Under the pieces are notes generated by a model. The model saw only the letters and a program-made list of their open reading frames with translations, was not told where the DNA came from and searched no databases. A stretch of DNA of 26,786 nucleotides from JAVZCJ01 sp964532175 (GTDB taxonomy: Archaea > Thermoproteota > Nitrososphaeria_A > Caldarchaeales > JAVZCJ01): positions 1-26,786 of the forward strand of contig CAZHGP010000017.1 of the NCBI GenBank assembly GCA_964532175.1. The letters are read 5' to 3'. Below, piece by piece: positions 7,766 through 16,353 of the stretch (position 1 is its first letter; the number at the start of each line of letters is the position of its first letter). The translations under genes and the position numbers were made by a program.

Positions 7766-8530
7766 TTATTCAGCTTCGATTCTTGGAGCTATTAAATAAT
7801 CTAGTTTTCCAGATGGAATAGATATAGCTAATTTAATTGGTTTATTCGTTGATAATTCCATTAAAAGCTCTTTAGAAATAGAAGAACATGCCTTAAGTAT
7901 TTTTTCTAAATATTGTATACTGAAATATCCATATACTTCTTTATCTGTTTGAATTTCATAAACAGTTTCTCCAATTCTAGACATTTTTATATTAGAAGAT
8001 CCTAATTCTCCCTTTGCATTTAATAATATATACTCTGGAGTAATAGAAATTTTTACATAATCGCTTACTAAACTTGCATCTTCAATAGCATCTCTGAAAA
8101 CTTTTAAATCAAGTCTGGCTTTTGCATCAAAACTAAGTTTAGGTGATGGAACTGCTCCTCCACTTATTTCTAAAGAACTTAATGTAAATACTCTTTCTAT
8201 GGATTCTGCAGCACTTAATAATTTTATTTCAAGTTTTTTTGTGGAATCGTTATAAGAAAGTTCTAATGCTTCATTACCTTTAGCTCTTTTAAGGAATTTT
8301 AAAAATTCATCTATATTTATTCCTAATTCTATCGAACCTGAACATTCATATTCTTCAGTTGCACTTTTTGGAAGTTCAAAATCAACTAATGAAATATGAG
8401 CAGGATCCATAGCACAAAATTTTATAGAAGATTCGTCTATTGTAAAAACTCCTTCATCTACTATTGCAGAAATAGCTTTTATATAATCTGAAAATTCTTT
8501 TGCATTTGGAACTTTAATTCTAAAGCTCAT
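7766..8530 (-). CDS. pcn: DNA polymerase sliding clamp PCNA
   Basis: This 254-residue protein fits the family length of about 250. The N-terminal half has the characteristic FCAMDPAHISLVDFEL segment (around residues 38-53), and the C terminus ends LDYLIAPRIEAE, the typical PCNA tail. It is expected to form a ring around DNA and tether polymerase, ligase, FEN1 and other PIP-box proteins. A TATA-like TATTTAAAT lies about 29 bases upstream of the ATG, so the mRNA is probably leaderless. Only one pcn copy is seen in this window, so homo- or heterotrimer cannot be decided here. Confidence 0.96.
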   Translation of the reverse strand: MSFRIKVPNAKEFSDYIKAISAIVDEGVFTIDESSIKFCAMDPAHISLVDFELPKSATEEYECSGSIELGINIDEFLKFLKRAKGNEALELSYNDSTKKLEIKLLSAAESIERVFTLSSLEISGGAVPSPKLSFDAKARLDLKVFRDAIEDASLVSDYVKISITPEYILLNAKGELGSSNIKMSRIGETVYEIQTDKEVYGYFSIQYLEKILKACSSISKELLMELSTNKPIKLAISIPSGKLDYLIAPRIEAE

Positions 8531-8630
8531 GTTTTTTTCATTTTTAAAATGATTTAAATAGTAATTAATAAACCTTTTTTAATAACTTTTTTATAAAAGC
8601 AATCTTTTATTTATTGCTTTTCTTTTTTCA

Positions 8631-9887
8631 TTAAATATAAAAAGAGAAGCCTCTATCAACAGCATAGGCTTCAAGTGAAAGATTGGACCTTGCATATTCT
8701 TCAAGTGCTAAACAGTTTTCTTTTTCTCCATGCACTATGAAAACTTTTGTTTTAGTATCAAGTTTTTTAAGAAAATTATGAAGCTCTTTTCTTCCACAAT
8801 GAGAAGAAAATTTAAATTGTTTAACTTTAGCTTTTACTTTTTTTTCTTTACCATTTATAAGATATTTACCCTCTTCAAGAAGTATTGCTCCTGGTGTATT
8901 TTTTATTTGAAAACTAACTAAAAATATAGCATCACGTTTATTTTCAGCAATTTTTTCAGCATAAAATGCTGCAGGCCCACCTTTTAGCATACCTGCTGGA
9001 CTTACTATTACTCCTGGTCTTTCTAATACTTTCCTTCTTTTCTTTTTTCCAGTTATAAAATCTACTTTATCTGCTGCCTTTTTTAAAAGATGAAAATCTT
9101 TTATGTATTCTTTATTTCTTAAATATATTTCAAGTACTTTAATAGCCATACCATCCAATGCTATTGGATAATTAAAATTATAAGCTGCTAATATGCATAA
9201 TATTTCTTGTGCTCGACCAACAGAAAAAGCTGGGATAAGAACCCTACCTTTTTCTTCAACAATTTCTGTTATTTCTTGAACAAAGTGCTTTTCAAGCTCT
9301 TTCCTATTTTCATGATCTTCATTAGCATAAGTTGCTTCAATTATAACAGCATCTAAATCTTTACTTTCTATTTTAGCTCCTTTCAATAATCTACTTTCAA
9401 TAGTTGAAAAATCTCCTGTGTAAAGTATTCTTTTATTACTATTTATTATTATTTGTCCACTTCCAGGAATATGCCCTGCTTCAATAAAAACAAGCTCAAA
9501 ATCTTTATTGGAAAAAACTTCATCATAAAAAATTTTTCTTCCTTCTTTAAGCATATGATGAACTTCTAAATACTCATATGGAAGATAATAACCTGAAAGT
9601 TTAATAAAATCTTGAAAAAGGATTCGAGAAGTTTCAAATGTTAAGCTTGTTGAAATTAATTTAGTTTTACCATAAGTAAAAAATAATGGAATTGCTCCTG
9701 AATGGTCCAAATGAGCATGAGATAAAGCTATAAGATTGATATCTTTTGCTGGAACATAAGCTGGGAAAGATGGTTCATTATTTAGCATAACACCATAATC
9801 TAAAAGAATTTTCTTATCTTCTATATCTAATAAGATTGCTGATCTACCTACTTCTTTTGCTCCACCAAGGAAAGTTAATTTCATCAT
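8631..9887 (-). CDS. Beta-CASP metallo-beta-lactamase RNase (aCPSF2-type)
   Basis: The 418-residue protein starts with the metallo-beta-lactamase fold (FLGGAKEVGRS). The zinc motif SHAHLDHSG lies near residues 56-64, GHIPGSGQ and YTGDFST follow, and the beta-CASP domain contains PAFSVGRAQE and SPAGMLKGGPA. A late conserved His is in SSHCGRKE. There are no N-terminal KH domains, which separates it from the aCPSF1 termination factor and suggests the shorter aCPSF2/Ysh1-like group, involved in mRNA or rRNA processing and decay. ATG 9887 and the next codon ATG are both possible starts; GAGAGGA precedes them. It is divergent from tgtA across 199 bases. Confidence 0.9.
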   Translation of the reverse strand: MMKLTFLGGAKEVGRSAILLDIEDKKILLDYGVMLNNEPSFPAYVPAKDINLIALSHAHLDHSGAIPLFFTYGKTKLISTSLTFETSRILFQDFIKLSGYYLPYEYLEVHHMLKEGRKIFYDEVFSNKDFELVFIEAGHIPGSGQIIINSNKRILYTGDFSTIESRLLKGAKIESKDLDAVIIEATYANEDHENRKELEKHFVQEITEIVEEKGRVLIPAFSVGRAQEILCILAAYNFNYPIALDGMAIKVLEIYLRNKEYIKDFHLLKKAADKVDFITGKKKRRKVLERPGVIVSPAGMLKGGPAAFYAEKIAENKRDAIFLVSFQIKNTPGAILLEEGKYLINGKEKKVKAKVKQFKFSSHCGRKELHNFLKKLDTKTKVFIVHGEKENCLALEEYARSNLSLEAYAVDRGFSFYI

Positions 9888-10050
9888 AATCCTCTCTTTT
9901 AAGTAAATATTAATTATTTTTTATTTTTTTCTTAAATTTTAATATTATTCGATTAAGTTTAAGAAAAGAATAACTACATAACTAATTTTTAGCAAAATAG
10001 ATAAATAAAGTGGAAAATAAGTTTTTCAATCAAAACAATTCAATTAAATA

Positions 10051-10062
10051 GTTAAATTTAAC
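10051..10062 (+). promoter_or_regulatory. TATA-region palindrome upstream of tgtA
   Basis: GTTAAATTTAAC is a perfect 12-base palindrome 25-36 bases before the tgtA ATG. That is the expected TATA-box distance for a leaderless archaeal mRNA. No ribosome binding site precedes the ATG, in line with leaderless initiation. Confidence 0.4.
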
Positions 10063-10086
10063 ATTTTTTATTTTCTTAAATGAAAA

Positions 10087-11796
10087 ATGTTTTCATTCGA
10101 AATAAAAGACAGAGATGCTGGAGGAAGACTTTGTAATTTAATTATTAAAAATAATAAAATTGAAACTCCAATTTTTTTACCAGTATATAATCCAAACATA
10201 CCTATTATAACACCTGAAGAAATGGTTAAGGAATTTAATATAAAAGCTTTAATGAGTAATGCATACATAATATATAAAAATGAAGAATTAAGAAAAGAAG
10301 CTCTTAATAAAGGAATACATGAAGTATTAAATTTTAATGGAACAATTTTTTGTGATTCAGGAGCTTATCAAATGTTTCGTGGAGAAATAAAAATTTCTCA
10401 AAAAGAAATAATAGAATTTCAAGAAAAAATAGAAACAGATGTTGGAGTAATGTTAGATGTACCTTCAAAAAATGAAAGTTATGAAGAAACAAAACAAAGC
10501 GTTTTAGAAACAATTGAAAGAGCGAAAGAGTGGGAAAAAATAAAATCTAGTAATAATGTATTATGGGAAGGAGTTATCCAAGGTGGTGGATTTAAAGATC
10601 TTGTAGAATATTCTTGTAAAAAAATGAGAGAATTTAATTTTGATATTTTTGCTGTTGGAATTCCTCCATTATTATGGAAAAATTATGAATTTAAATCTAT
10701 TGCTTTACAAGGTTTAGTTACAAAATCAAATATACCATTGAATAAACCATTGCATGCTTTTGGTATAGGGCATCCAATAATCTTCTGTTTTTTAGTAGCA
10801 ATTGGTTATGATATTTTTGATTCAGCTTCATATGCTATTTATGCTCGTGACCTAAGATATATAACTGAATATGGAACAAAAAGAATTGAGAAATTAGAAT
10901 TTCTTCCATGTAATTGTCCTATTTGTTCTAAGTATACAATAAAAGAAATAAAAGAGATGGAAAATAATGATAAAGTAAAAATAATAGCGAAGCATAATCT
11001 CTATACAATTTTAAAAGAGATAAAAATTATTAAACAAGCAATTAAGGAAAATTCTTTATGGGAGCTTTGTCAAATAAGAGCTAGAAGCCATCCCAAGCTT
11101 TTAGAAGCACTTCTTTTCCTTATTAAAGAAAATTATGATTTTTTTGAAAAAATAGAGCCTATAAGAAAGCGCAAACCAATATTTTATATAGGAGAAGAAA
11201 GCATTTATAGACCAGAAATAATACGCGCAAAAAAAAGAGTAGAGTCAGAAATTATACCTAATGCTTTAGATAGAACATATCCTTTCCAAATGGTTCTACC
11301 AACAAATCTTAAAATTTTTAATTTTGATGAAAAAAAGTATAGTGATTTAGAAAAAATAAGAATAATAGCTGATTATCAATTTGGTAAAGGAATTGGTGAA
11401 AAAATTTTTTCAGATAAAGTTGAAATAGAAAAAAGTAAGAATGGAAGAATAAAAAGAATATGGAATGGAAATAAACTTTTAGCTACTCTTAGACCAAGAG
11501 ATGGATTTCTTGCTTTAAGAATTGAGGGGGCAAAACTTTTACATAAGCATACAAAACCTTTGAGATATAGAGTTATAATAATAGATGAAGAAGTAAAAAA
11601 AATAGTTTCAAGTGGTAAAAATTTATTTGCTAAGTTTATAGAAAAATGTGATGTAAACATTATTCCAAGAGAAGAAGTATTGATCGTAGACGAAAATGAT
11701 AATTTATTAGCTATAGGTGAGGCATTACTTTCTGGAAAAGAGATGCTTATTTTTAAACGTGGAATTGCCGTAAAAACAAGAGAAGGAATATATTAA
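10087..11796 (+). CDS. tgtA: Archaeosine tRNA-guanine transglycosylase (single polypeptide with PUA domain)
   Basis: TgtA replaces guanine-15 of archaeal tRNAs with preQ0, the first committed step to archaeosine. Visible features are the substrate-site segment FCDSGAYQMF (Asp near residue 90), VGIPPL, the second catalytic Asp region FDSASYAIYARDLRY, and the zinc ligands CNCPIC with a downstream His. The C-terminal half (about residues 340-569) contains the TgtA-specific domains, ending in a PUA RNA-binding domain with VSSGKNLFAKF and the family tail. At 569 residues it is the undivided archaeal form, not the split form. Leaderless expression is likely from the TATA position. Confidence 0.95.
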   Translation: MFSFEIKDRDAGGRLCNLIIKNNKIETPIFLPVYNPNIPIITPEEMVKEFNIKALMSNAYIIYKNEELRKEALNKGIHEVLNFNGTIFCDSGAYQMFRGEIKISQKEIIEFQEKIETDVGVMLDVPSKNESYEETKQSVLETIERAKEWEKIKSSNNVLWEGVIQGGGFKDLVEYSCKKMREFNFDIFAVGIPPLLWKNYEFKSIALQGLVTKSNIPLNKPLHAFGIGHPIIFCFLVAIGYDIFDSASYAIYARDLRYITEYGTKRIEKLEFLPCNCPICSKYTIKEIKEMENNDKVKIIAKHNLYTILKEIKIIKQAIKENSLWELCQIRARSHPKLLEALLFLIKENYDFFEKIEPIRKRKPIFYIGEESIYRPEIIRAKKRVESEIIPNALDRTYPFQMVLPTNLKIFNFDEKKYSDLEKIRIIADYQFGKGIGEKIFSDKVEIEKSKNGRIKRIWNGNKLLATLRPRDGFLALRIEGAKLLHKHTKPLRYRVIIIDEEVKKIVSSGKNLFAKFIEKCDVNIIPREEVLIVDENDNLLAIGEALLSGKEMLIFKRGIAVKTREGIY

Positions 11797-11893
11797 GAAA
11801 TTTTATTTTTATAAAGAAGAATTATTAAAAACTAAATATAGATTTTCCTAAATAAAAAATAAATAAATTTTATTTTTTATTCTTACTATTTTT

Positions 11894-12337
11894 CTATTGC
11901 TCTTCAACCTTAGAAGTTTTTACTTCTTCAGCAATCCATTCATCATAAACTTTTTTAACTCTTTCAGCAGCAGGTCCAGTTCCTTCAATAATCCCATCTT
12001 TAGTAACTCTTATACGATCCATTACAACTATAACTTCTGCTTCTTTAATATACTTAACCATATTTGGGAATAATCTATTTAATCTTTCTGCTAATTTAGA
12101 TAAATCTGGCCCTGATTCTAATATTTCAATAAATTTAATTGCATTTCCGCTAACAAAAAGCTTAGGTATTATATTACCATTCATTTTTACTTCAGTTAAC
12201 CATAAACTATAATCACTAGTATTAGCAGCTATTATTTTTCCTTCAAAACATTCATTATTAATAGTTGTAATTTTTACATGTTTATCTATTAATGCTGCAA
12301 ATTCATCTGTAAATCTTTTAGAAATTAAAATAGACAA
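11894..12337 (-). CDS. Two-domain archaeal Sm-like protein (SmAP3-type)
   Basis: The 147-residue product has an N-terminal Sm fold: VKITTINNECFEGKIIAAN (Sm1, residues about 21-39) and KLFVSGNAIKFIEIL (Sm2, about 59-73) with the IxG-like position replaced by SGNA. A C-terminal alpha/beta domain (GTGPAAERVKKVYDEW) follows. This two-domain plan matches archaeal SmAP3, a presumed RNA-binding ring protein. The start is TTG at 12335-12337, preceded by GAGGGG; the nearby ATG is in another frame. The tail is acidic and probably flexible. It converges on tgtA with 97 bases between them. Confidence 0.85.
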   Translation of the reverse strand: MSILISKRFTDEFAALIDKHVKITTINNECFEGKIIAANTSDYSLWLTEVKMNGNIIPKLFVSGNAIKFIEILESGPDLSKLAERLNRLFPNMVKYIKEAEVIVVMDRIRVTKDGIIEGTGPAAERVKKVYDEWIAEEVKTSKVEEQ

Positions 12338-12553
12338 TACATTCCCCTCTTAAGCTTCTTTTATTTATAAGGAAAAGGTAATATAAATGGTTAATAATAA
12401 AAATAAAATATTTAAATTTTGAATTTTTACATTTATTTTCATTCATCTCTTTCACTATAAGGAAAAAGGAAATACTTTAGAAGAATATTTATTCTTCAAA
12501 AAGTATAGCAACGTCCGTCTTATTTAAATTGAAGATTATAATTATCGAATTTT

Positions 12554-13408
12554 ATGAGTTTAAAAAGAAGTTATTTATCATATGAAAGTCATATTTTAGA
12601 AGAAAGTTTAAATGATGTTTTAAATTATCCAATGAATTTTAATCAATTAGTAAATGAATTAGGATCGTATATTTCATTTAAAAAATCAACAATGGATCGA
12701 AAACTTAGAAAAATTCAAAATGTTTATATCATGAATTCAAGCAAAATTTTAAAAGCTAAACATATATTATTAGATGCTTGCCATATTTTAAATTTACCAA
12801 AATTTTTAATAAATTATAGTATAGAAATATGTAAAAGGATTCTTCAAAAAATCGATATTTCGATTTCAGCATTACCAAATATTGTAGGGATAGCATTATA
12901 TATTTCATCACAAGAGAATATTTATTCAAGGCCCTTAACATTTAAAGAAATTTCAATTGCTTTAAGAAAACTTGGCCATAGAGTATCTTTTAAAAGTCTA
13001 TCAAAAACATATAGAAAAATACAATTTTTCATTAAAATGAAGAATAAAATAAGAAGGAGTGAGGATTACATCCAGCCTTTAATAGATAAAATAATTAGAA
13101 ATGAAAAAATAAAGGAAAAAATAGAAAGTAAATGGGATTTACTAGATTATATACAAAAACTTAAGAAAACTTCTGATGATATCCTAAGAATATTTGATAG
13201 TAAATCAAGGGGAGGAAGAAGCCCTTATGTATTTGCTGTGTCTTCCATATACATTGCTGAACATTATATGTCAAAAAAAGAAAGAAAGAAGCCATGTCTT
13301 ACTCAAAAAATATTAGCAGAAATAGCTGGAGTGGCAGAATATAGTATTAGAGAAAATTCAAGCTATATAAAGAAAGTATTAATGAATCTCAATGATGCTG
13401 CCATTTAA
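12554..13408 (+). CDS. Divergent TFB paralogue lacking the zinc ribbon
   Basis: The 284-residue protein consists of two cyclin repeats like transcription factor B. Repeat 1 runs from about residue 72 (ILLDACHILNLP) through ALYISSQE to TFKEISIALRKLG. Repeat 2 contains GGRSPYVFAVSSIYIAEHY and TQKILAEIAGVAEYSIREN, the TFB recognition-helix region. The N-terminal 70 residues have no Cys pairs, and the frame is closed by a TAA at 12539-12541, so the polymerase-recruiting zinc ribbon is truly missing. TTATTTAAA lies about 30 bases before the ATG. It overlaps the last pseudopilin-operon gene by 30 bases tail-to-tail. A role as a specialised regulator of the adjoining pilus genes is inference. Confidence 0.8.
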   Translation: MSLKRSYLSYESHILEESLNDVLNYPMNFNQLVNELGSYISFKKSTMDRKLRKIQNVYIMNSSKILKAKHILLDACHILNLPKFLINYSIEICKRILQKIDISISALPNIVGIALYISSQENIYSRPLTFKEISIALRKLGHRVSFKSLSKTYRKIQFFIKMKNKIRRSEDYIQPLIDKIIRNEKIKEKIESKWDLLDYIQKLKKTSDDILRIFDSKSRGGRSPYVFAVSSIYIAEHYMSKKERKKPCLTQKILAEIAGVAEYSIRENSSYIKKVLMNLNDAAI

Positions 13409-14272
13409 AAGAATTAACCATGCGTATTCTTCTGCTATTACTGGATATAAACGTTTACCATTTAGTAATATGCTAGCTATTTCACACATATCATAAGTAT
13501 TTATACTTAAAAAGAACTTTATTTCATAAACACCATCAATAAAATTTACTTCATTTTTAGTAGATATATCAATTTTTATTTGTCTCGATTCATATTTATT
13601 CCTTATTCTCTCTTTTGTATTATAAATAATAATCTCAAACTCTTTTATTATTTCATTATAGTCTGTGATATTGTATTGAGTTAGTAATGTTATTTGTTGA
13701 TTTATTGATTTTATAGTTTCTAAAATGATTCTATTTAATAGAAAAATTCTACATGGACAAAGAATTGTTAAATTTAAGTTTCTATTTAAGAAAATATTTC
13801 CTTTATTCAAAGAAATAATCACTTTTAAAAAAATATTTAATGTCCCTTCAATATCATTCATTTTAAGTAAATTTTTTGAATTAAGTAAAATTGGATTATA
13901 TAAAAGATTTTGTGAATATTCAGAAATTGATAAATCAAAAAAATAAATATTTAATTCCACTCCTTTGTTTCTATAATAATTTTCCATGGTTTCCTTAAAA
14001 TATTTTAATTTTAAATAAAGAAATGATATTAAATCCTGAATATTAAATTTATTAGAATTTATTATTTTAAGCTTAGAATTTTCGATTAGGAATGAATAAA
14101 GTTCAAATACAATGTTACTTTCTATTTTATTTAAATAAATAGCATCAATATTTTCTTGAATTGTTTCTAAAAGAATTTTTTCATTATTATTTCTTAAGTT
14201 TAATGGAAGAATAAGTAAAGTTATTAAATAAGCTATAGCTGCAGTCCATAAAAAAGATTTTTCATATTTCAT
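13379..14272 (-). CDS. Membrane-anchored protein of the pilus operon, unknown
   Basis: Not recognised as a known family. The 297-residue product has one N-terminal hydrophobic helix (residues about 8-26, AAIAYLITLLILPL) and a long polar remainder predicted to be outside the membrane. CPC near residue 172 and further single Cys residues are visible. It is the last gene of the prepilin peptidase operon. Its ATG overlaps the stop of the preceding gene in a TAATG arrangement, so it is translationally coupled. A minor pilin or assembly protein comparable to Tad accessory proteins is likely from context alone. Its 3' end overlaps the TFB-like gene by 30 bases on the opposite strand. Confidence 0.7.
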   Translation of the reverse strand: MKYEKSFLWTAAIAYLITLLILPLNLRNNNEKILLETIQENIDAIYLNKIESNIVFELYSFLIENSKLKIINSNKFNIQDLISFLYLKLKYFKETMENYYRNKGVELNIYFFDLSISEYSQNLLYNPILLNSKNLLKMNDIEGTLNIFLKVIISLNKGNIFLNRNLNLTILCPCRIFLLNRIILETIKSINQQITLLTQYNITDYNEIIKEFEIIIYNTKERIRNKYESRQIKIDISTKNEVNFIDGVYEIKFFLSINTYDMCEIASILLNGKRLYPVIAEEYAWLILLNGSIIEIH

Positions 14273-14673
14273 TAAAATGCAACCCTTACTATTAATAAAT
14301 ATTTTTCTTCAAAATTCGTGAATAAGATAATCTCTTGTTCTATAGCAAAATTTTTCTTTATCGAACCTACTTTAGATATTATTTCATCATTAAAATTTTT
14401 TATGAAAATTTCACATTCATATTCTTTTGGACAAATACTTGCAATTTTATTTAAAATACCTTCTAATGATTCATTACAAACCAATTTTTCTTTTAATTCC
14501 TCTATATAGCCTAAACTATAAGAAAGTGCTAAAACTCTATTTGCTATTTCATAAGCATGCTTTGATTTAATAAGAAAACTTAATTCTGAAGAATTATAAT
14601 ATAGTGGATAAATAAAAGATAAGAAAATTAATGTTATAAAGAATGCTGCTAAAGCATCTAAAATGGATATCAT
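14272..14673 (-). CDS. Pseudopilin-like membrane protein
   Basis: The 133-residue protein starts almost directly with a hydrophobic helix (MISILDALAAFFITLIFLSF), with no real signal peptide before it, followed by an exported domain with three Cys (CNES, CPKEYEC). This resembles TadE-like minor pilins. The start ATG overlaps the previous stop as ATGA, with GAGAAAGG as a ribosome binding site. The position in a run of similar small genes supports a minor pilin role. No sequence family was recognised with certainty. Confidence 0.7.
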   Translation of the reverse strand: MISILDALAAFFITLIFLSFIYPLYYNSSELSFLIKSKHAYEIANRVLALSYSLGYIEELKEKLVCNESLEGILNKIASICPKEYECEIFIKNFNDEIISKVGSIKKNFAIEQEIILFTNFEEKYLLIVRVAF

Positions 14674-14978
14674 CCTTTCTCACTCATAATTAATACTGGA
14701 AAAGAGAAAATTGTTCCATTTATTTCAATTTTATAAAAAACTAATGAGAAAAATTGTTTATAACAACTTGAAAAATTTTTATTAATAGACCAATAGTTAA
14801 TTGTTTCAATAGAGTTTAAGAATATTTTAAAATCATTTATATTTCTATAAGTTTTTATTAATTCTTCTTGCTCCTTTAGAGAATTTATAAGATAATAATT
14901 AATTAGAAATAATAATTGAATAGTAAATAATAGGAATATTAAGGAAATAGAAGCTATTATTAAACTTGCTTTTTTCAT
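14670..14978 (-). CDS. Small single-helix membrane protein, minor pilin-like
   Basis: The 102-residue product has a basic start (MKKAS) and one hydrophobic helix (residues about 5-30), then a polar domain with one Cys. GTGAT is well spaced before the ATG. It starts two bases after the stop of the upstream gene and ends in a 4-base overlap with the next. Its context is a run of pilin-like genes after a prepilin peptidase; the exact role is unknown. Confidence 0.65.
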   Translation of the reverse strand: MKKASLIIASISLIFLLFTIQLLFLINYYLINSLKEQEELIKTYRNINDFKIFLNSIETINYWSINKNFSSCYKQFFSLVFYKIEINGTIFSFPVLIMSEKG

Positions 14979-14980
14979 TT

Positions 14981-15376
14981 TTAATCACATTTTAAAATTT
15001 TTATTCCATTAATTTGATAATCATAAGAAAAAATATATTCCATTCCTGGAAGCAATTCACAATTCATTATTTTTATTCTTAAAGAATATTGAGAAAAAAG
15101 TTCATTTTCTATAAATAAATTAATTTTAGAATCAGAAATAATTATTCTAAAATCTTTATTTGAAATATCTTTTGGTAAAATTATTTTAATAGAAGATCTT
15201 GTTAAAAAAGCACAATTTATTTTATTTATTAAAATTTCCATTAATTGCTTAACATTATTCTTTAAAATAAATGGAGAATAAAGATTTTGTATATTAAATG
15301 ATAATGAAATAACTATGCTACTAATAGTAATCCATATAGCTATTTCTAAAAAAGATTCAATTGTTTCCGATGGCAT
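14981..15376 (-). CDS. Pseudopilin-like protein (minor pilin candidate)
   Basis: A longer frame begins at a TTG at 15397, but ATG 15376 is preferred because GTGAT lies five bases before it. The 131-residue product begins MPSETIESFLEIAIWITISS. A short leader, a Glu a few residues before the hydrophobic helix and a long uninterrupted helix are what archaeal prepilin peptidase substrates look like. The remainder is beta-rich and exported. The start lies inside the preceding gene, so the two are translationally coupled. Confidence 0.7.
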   Translation of the reverse strand: MPSETIESFLEIAIWITISSIVISLSFNIQNLYSPFILKNNVKQLMEILINKINCAFLTRSSIKIILPKDISNKDFRIIISDSKINLFIENELFSQYSLRIKIMNCELLPGMEYIFSYDYQINGIKILKCD

Positions 15377-15797
15377 TTCTATCACTAATATTCTCAAATA
15401 AAACTTTTATTTCATTATTTTCCATTTTTATTATTAAAAGATAAACCCCTGCATTTAATCTATAGTTTATATTTAAATAAAACTTAATTTCTTCTTCTAT
15501 AATTATTGGATTTTTATCATTAAGATTTTTTACTATAATTTTATTCCCAATAGTTGATATACTAACATTTTCCATGATTGAAAAAATGCAAGAATACTCT
15601 TTATTAGGATAAAGAGATACTATTTCAATACCATAAATAATTTTATTAATTAAAAAGCATAGAGAATTATAAGTTGTTTGTTTATTAACAATCCCTACAC
15701 TATTAATAAATACTTGAGAGAAAATTAAAGATATGAATAATGAAATAAATATTGCTATTTGTTTTTCTACAATTTGTACCAAATGAGACCACTCCAA
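15357..15797 (-). CDS. Pseudopilin-like protein following the prepilin peptidase
   Basis: The protein (146 residues from the TTG at 15797) starts HLVQIVEKQIAIFISLFISL within its first 24 residues: a Glu shortly before a long hydrophobic helix, as in type IV pilins. A polar beta-rich domain follows. A second TTG at 15782 is preceded by GGAGTGGT, which resembles a strong ribosome binding site, and would shorten the protein by five residues and leave almost no leader. The gene overlaps the prepilin peptidase by 31 bases. Minor pilin is the likely role. Confidence 0.7.
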   Translation of the reverse strand: MEWSHLVQIVEKQIAIFISLFISLIFSQVFINSVGIVNKQTTYNSLCFLINKIIYGIEIVSLYPNKEYSCIFSIMENVSISTIGNKIIVKNLNDKNPIIIEEEIKFYLNINYRLNAGVYLLIIKMENNEIKVLFENISDRNAIGNN

Positions 15798-16336
15798 ATA
15801 TCATTATAAAAAAGAGATACTATTGTGCTAATTAGTAGGAATGGTATGAATGGTACTTCCTTTATAGTTATTTTATTAGAAAAAAATATAATGAAAAAGA
15901 GGGAAAAGAAACCTATAAAGATCCATGAGAAAAATGTAAAAAGAAAAAATTTAATATCCGTTAATGCAAGAATATAAAGAAAAGAAATAAACGTTGCATA
16001 AATTATAATGTTTATTGGGAAAAAAATTAATTTATCAATTTTTGATAATGGATAAGTAAGAGAAAGAGCTAAAGTATATATAACATCTCCTGAACCTATG
16101 GCATTTAATTTATACATAAAGTATGAAAGAATATAAGTTAATGCTATATTATGTAATATTTGTATTCCATTAAGAAATAATATTTTAATGATTATTGAAC
16201 ATATTCCTAAAGATATAAGTAATAATAGATTATAATTACTTATAGCTTTATACTTAATATCCAAAATAGCTAAATAAAATGAATAAAGAATGAAAAAAGA
16301 AAAAAGTATAAGTTCAATATTATTAATGAGAAGCAT
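15767..16336 (-). CDS. Archaeal prepilin peptidase (A24 family)
   Basis: This 189-residue polytopic membrane aspartyl protease shows both catalytic motifs: Asp26 in LDIKYKAISN and Asp84 in GSGD (residues 81-84). About six hydrophobic segments are visible. Enzymes of this family (PibD, FlaK, EppA) cut the positively charged leader of archaeal prepilins. Being first in an operon of pilin-like genes, and divergent from the pilus ATPase operon, it very likely serves this locus. EppA-type versus PibD-type cannot be told by eye. Confidence 0.9.
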   Translation of the reverse strand: MLLINNIELILFSFFILYSFYLAILDIKYKAISNYNLLLLISLGICSIIIKILFLNGIQILHNIALTYILSYFMYKLNAIGSGDVIYTLALSLTYPLSKIDKLIFFPINIIIYATFISFLYILALTDIKFFLFTFFSWIFIGFFSLFFIIFFSNKITIKEVPFIPFLLISTIVSLFYNDIWSGLIWYKL

Positions 16337-16353
16337 TTTCTCTCTACTATTAA

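Noticed and set aside
8730..8921. 63-residue plus-strand ORF inside the aCPSF2-type gene
   Set aside because: Phe/Lys-rich shadow of the real minus-strand gene, with no ribosome binding site.
13725..13946. Plus-strand 73-residue ORF opposite the pilus operon gene
   Set aside because: Antisense shadow; composition mirrors the minus-strand gene and no expression signals are visible.
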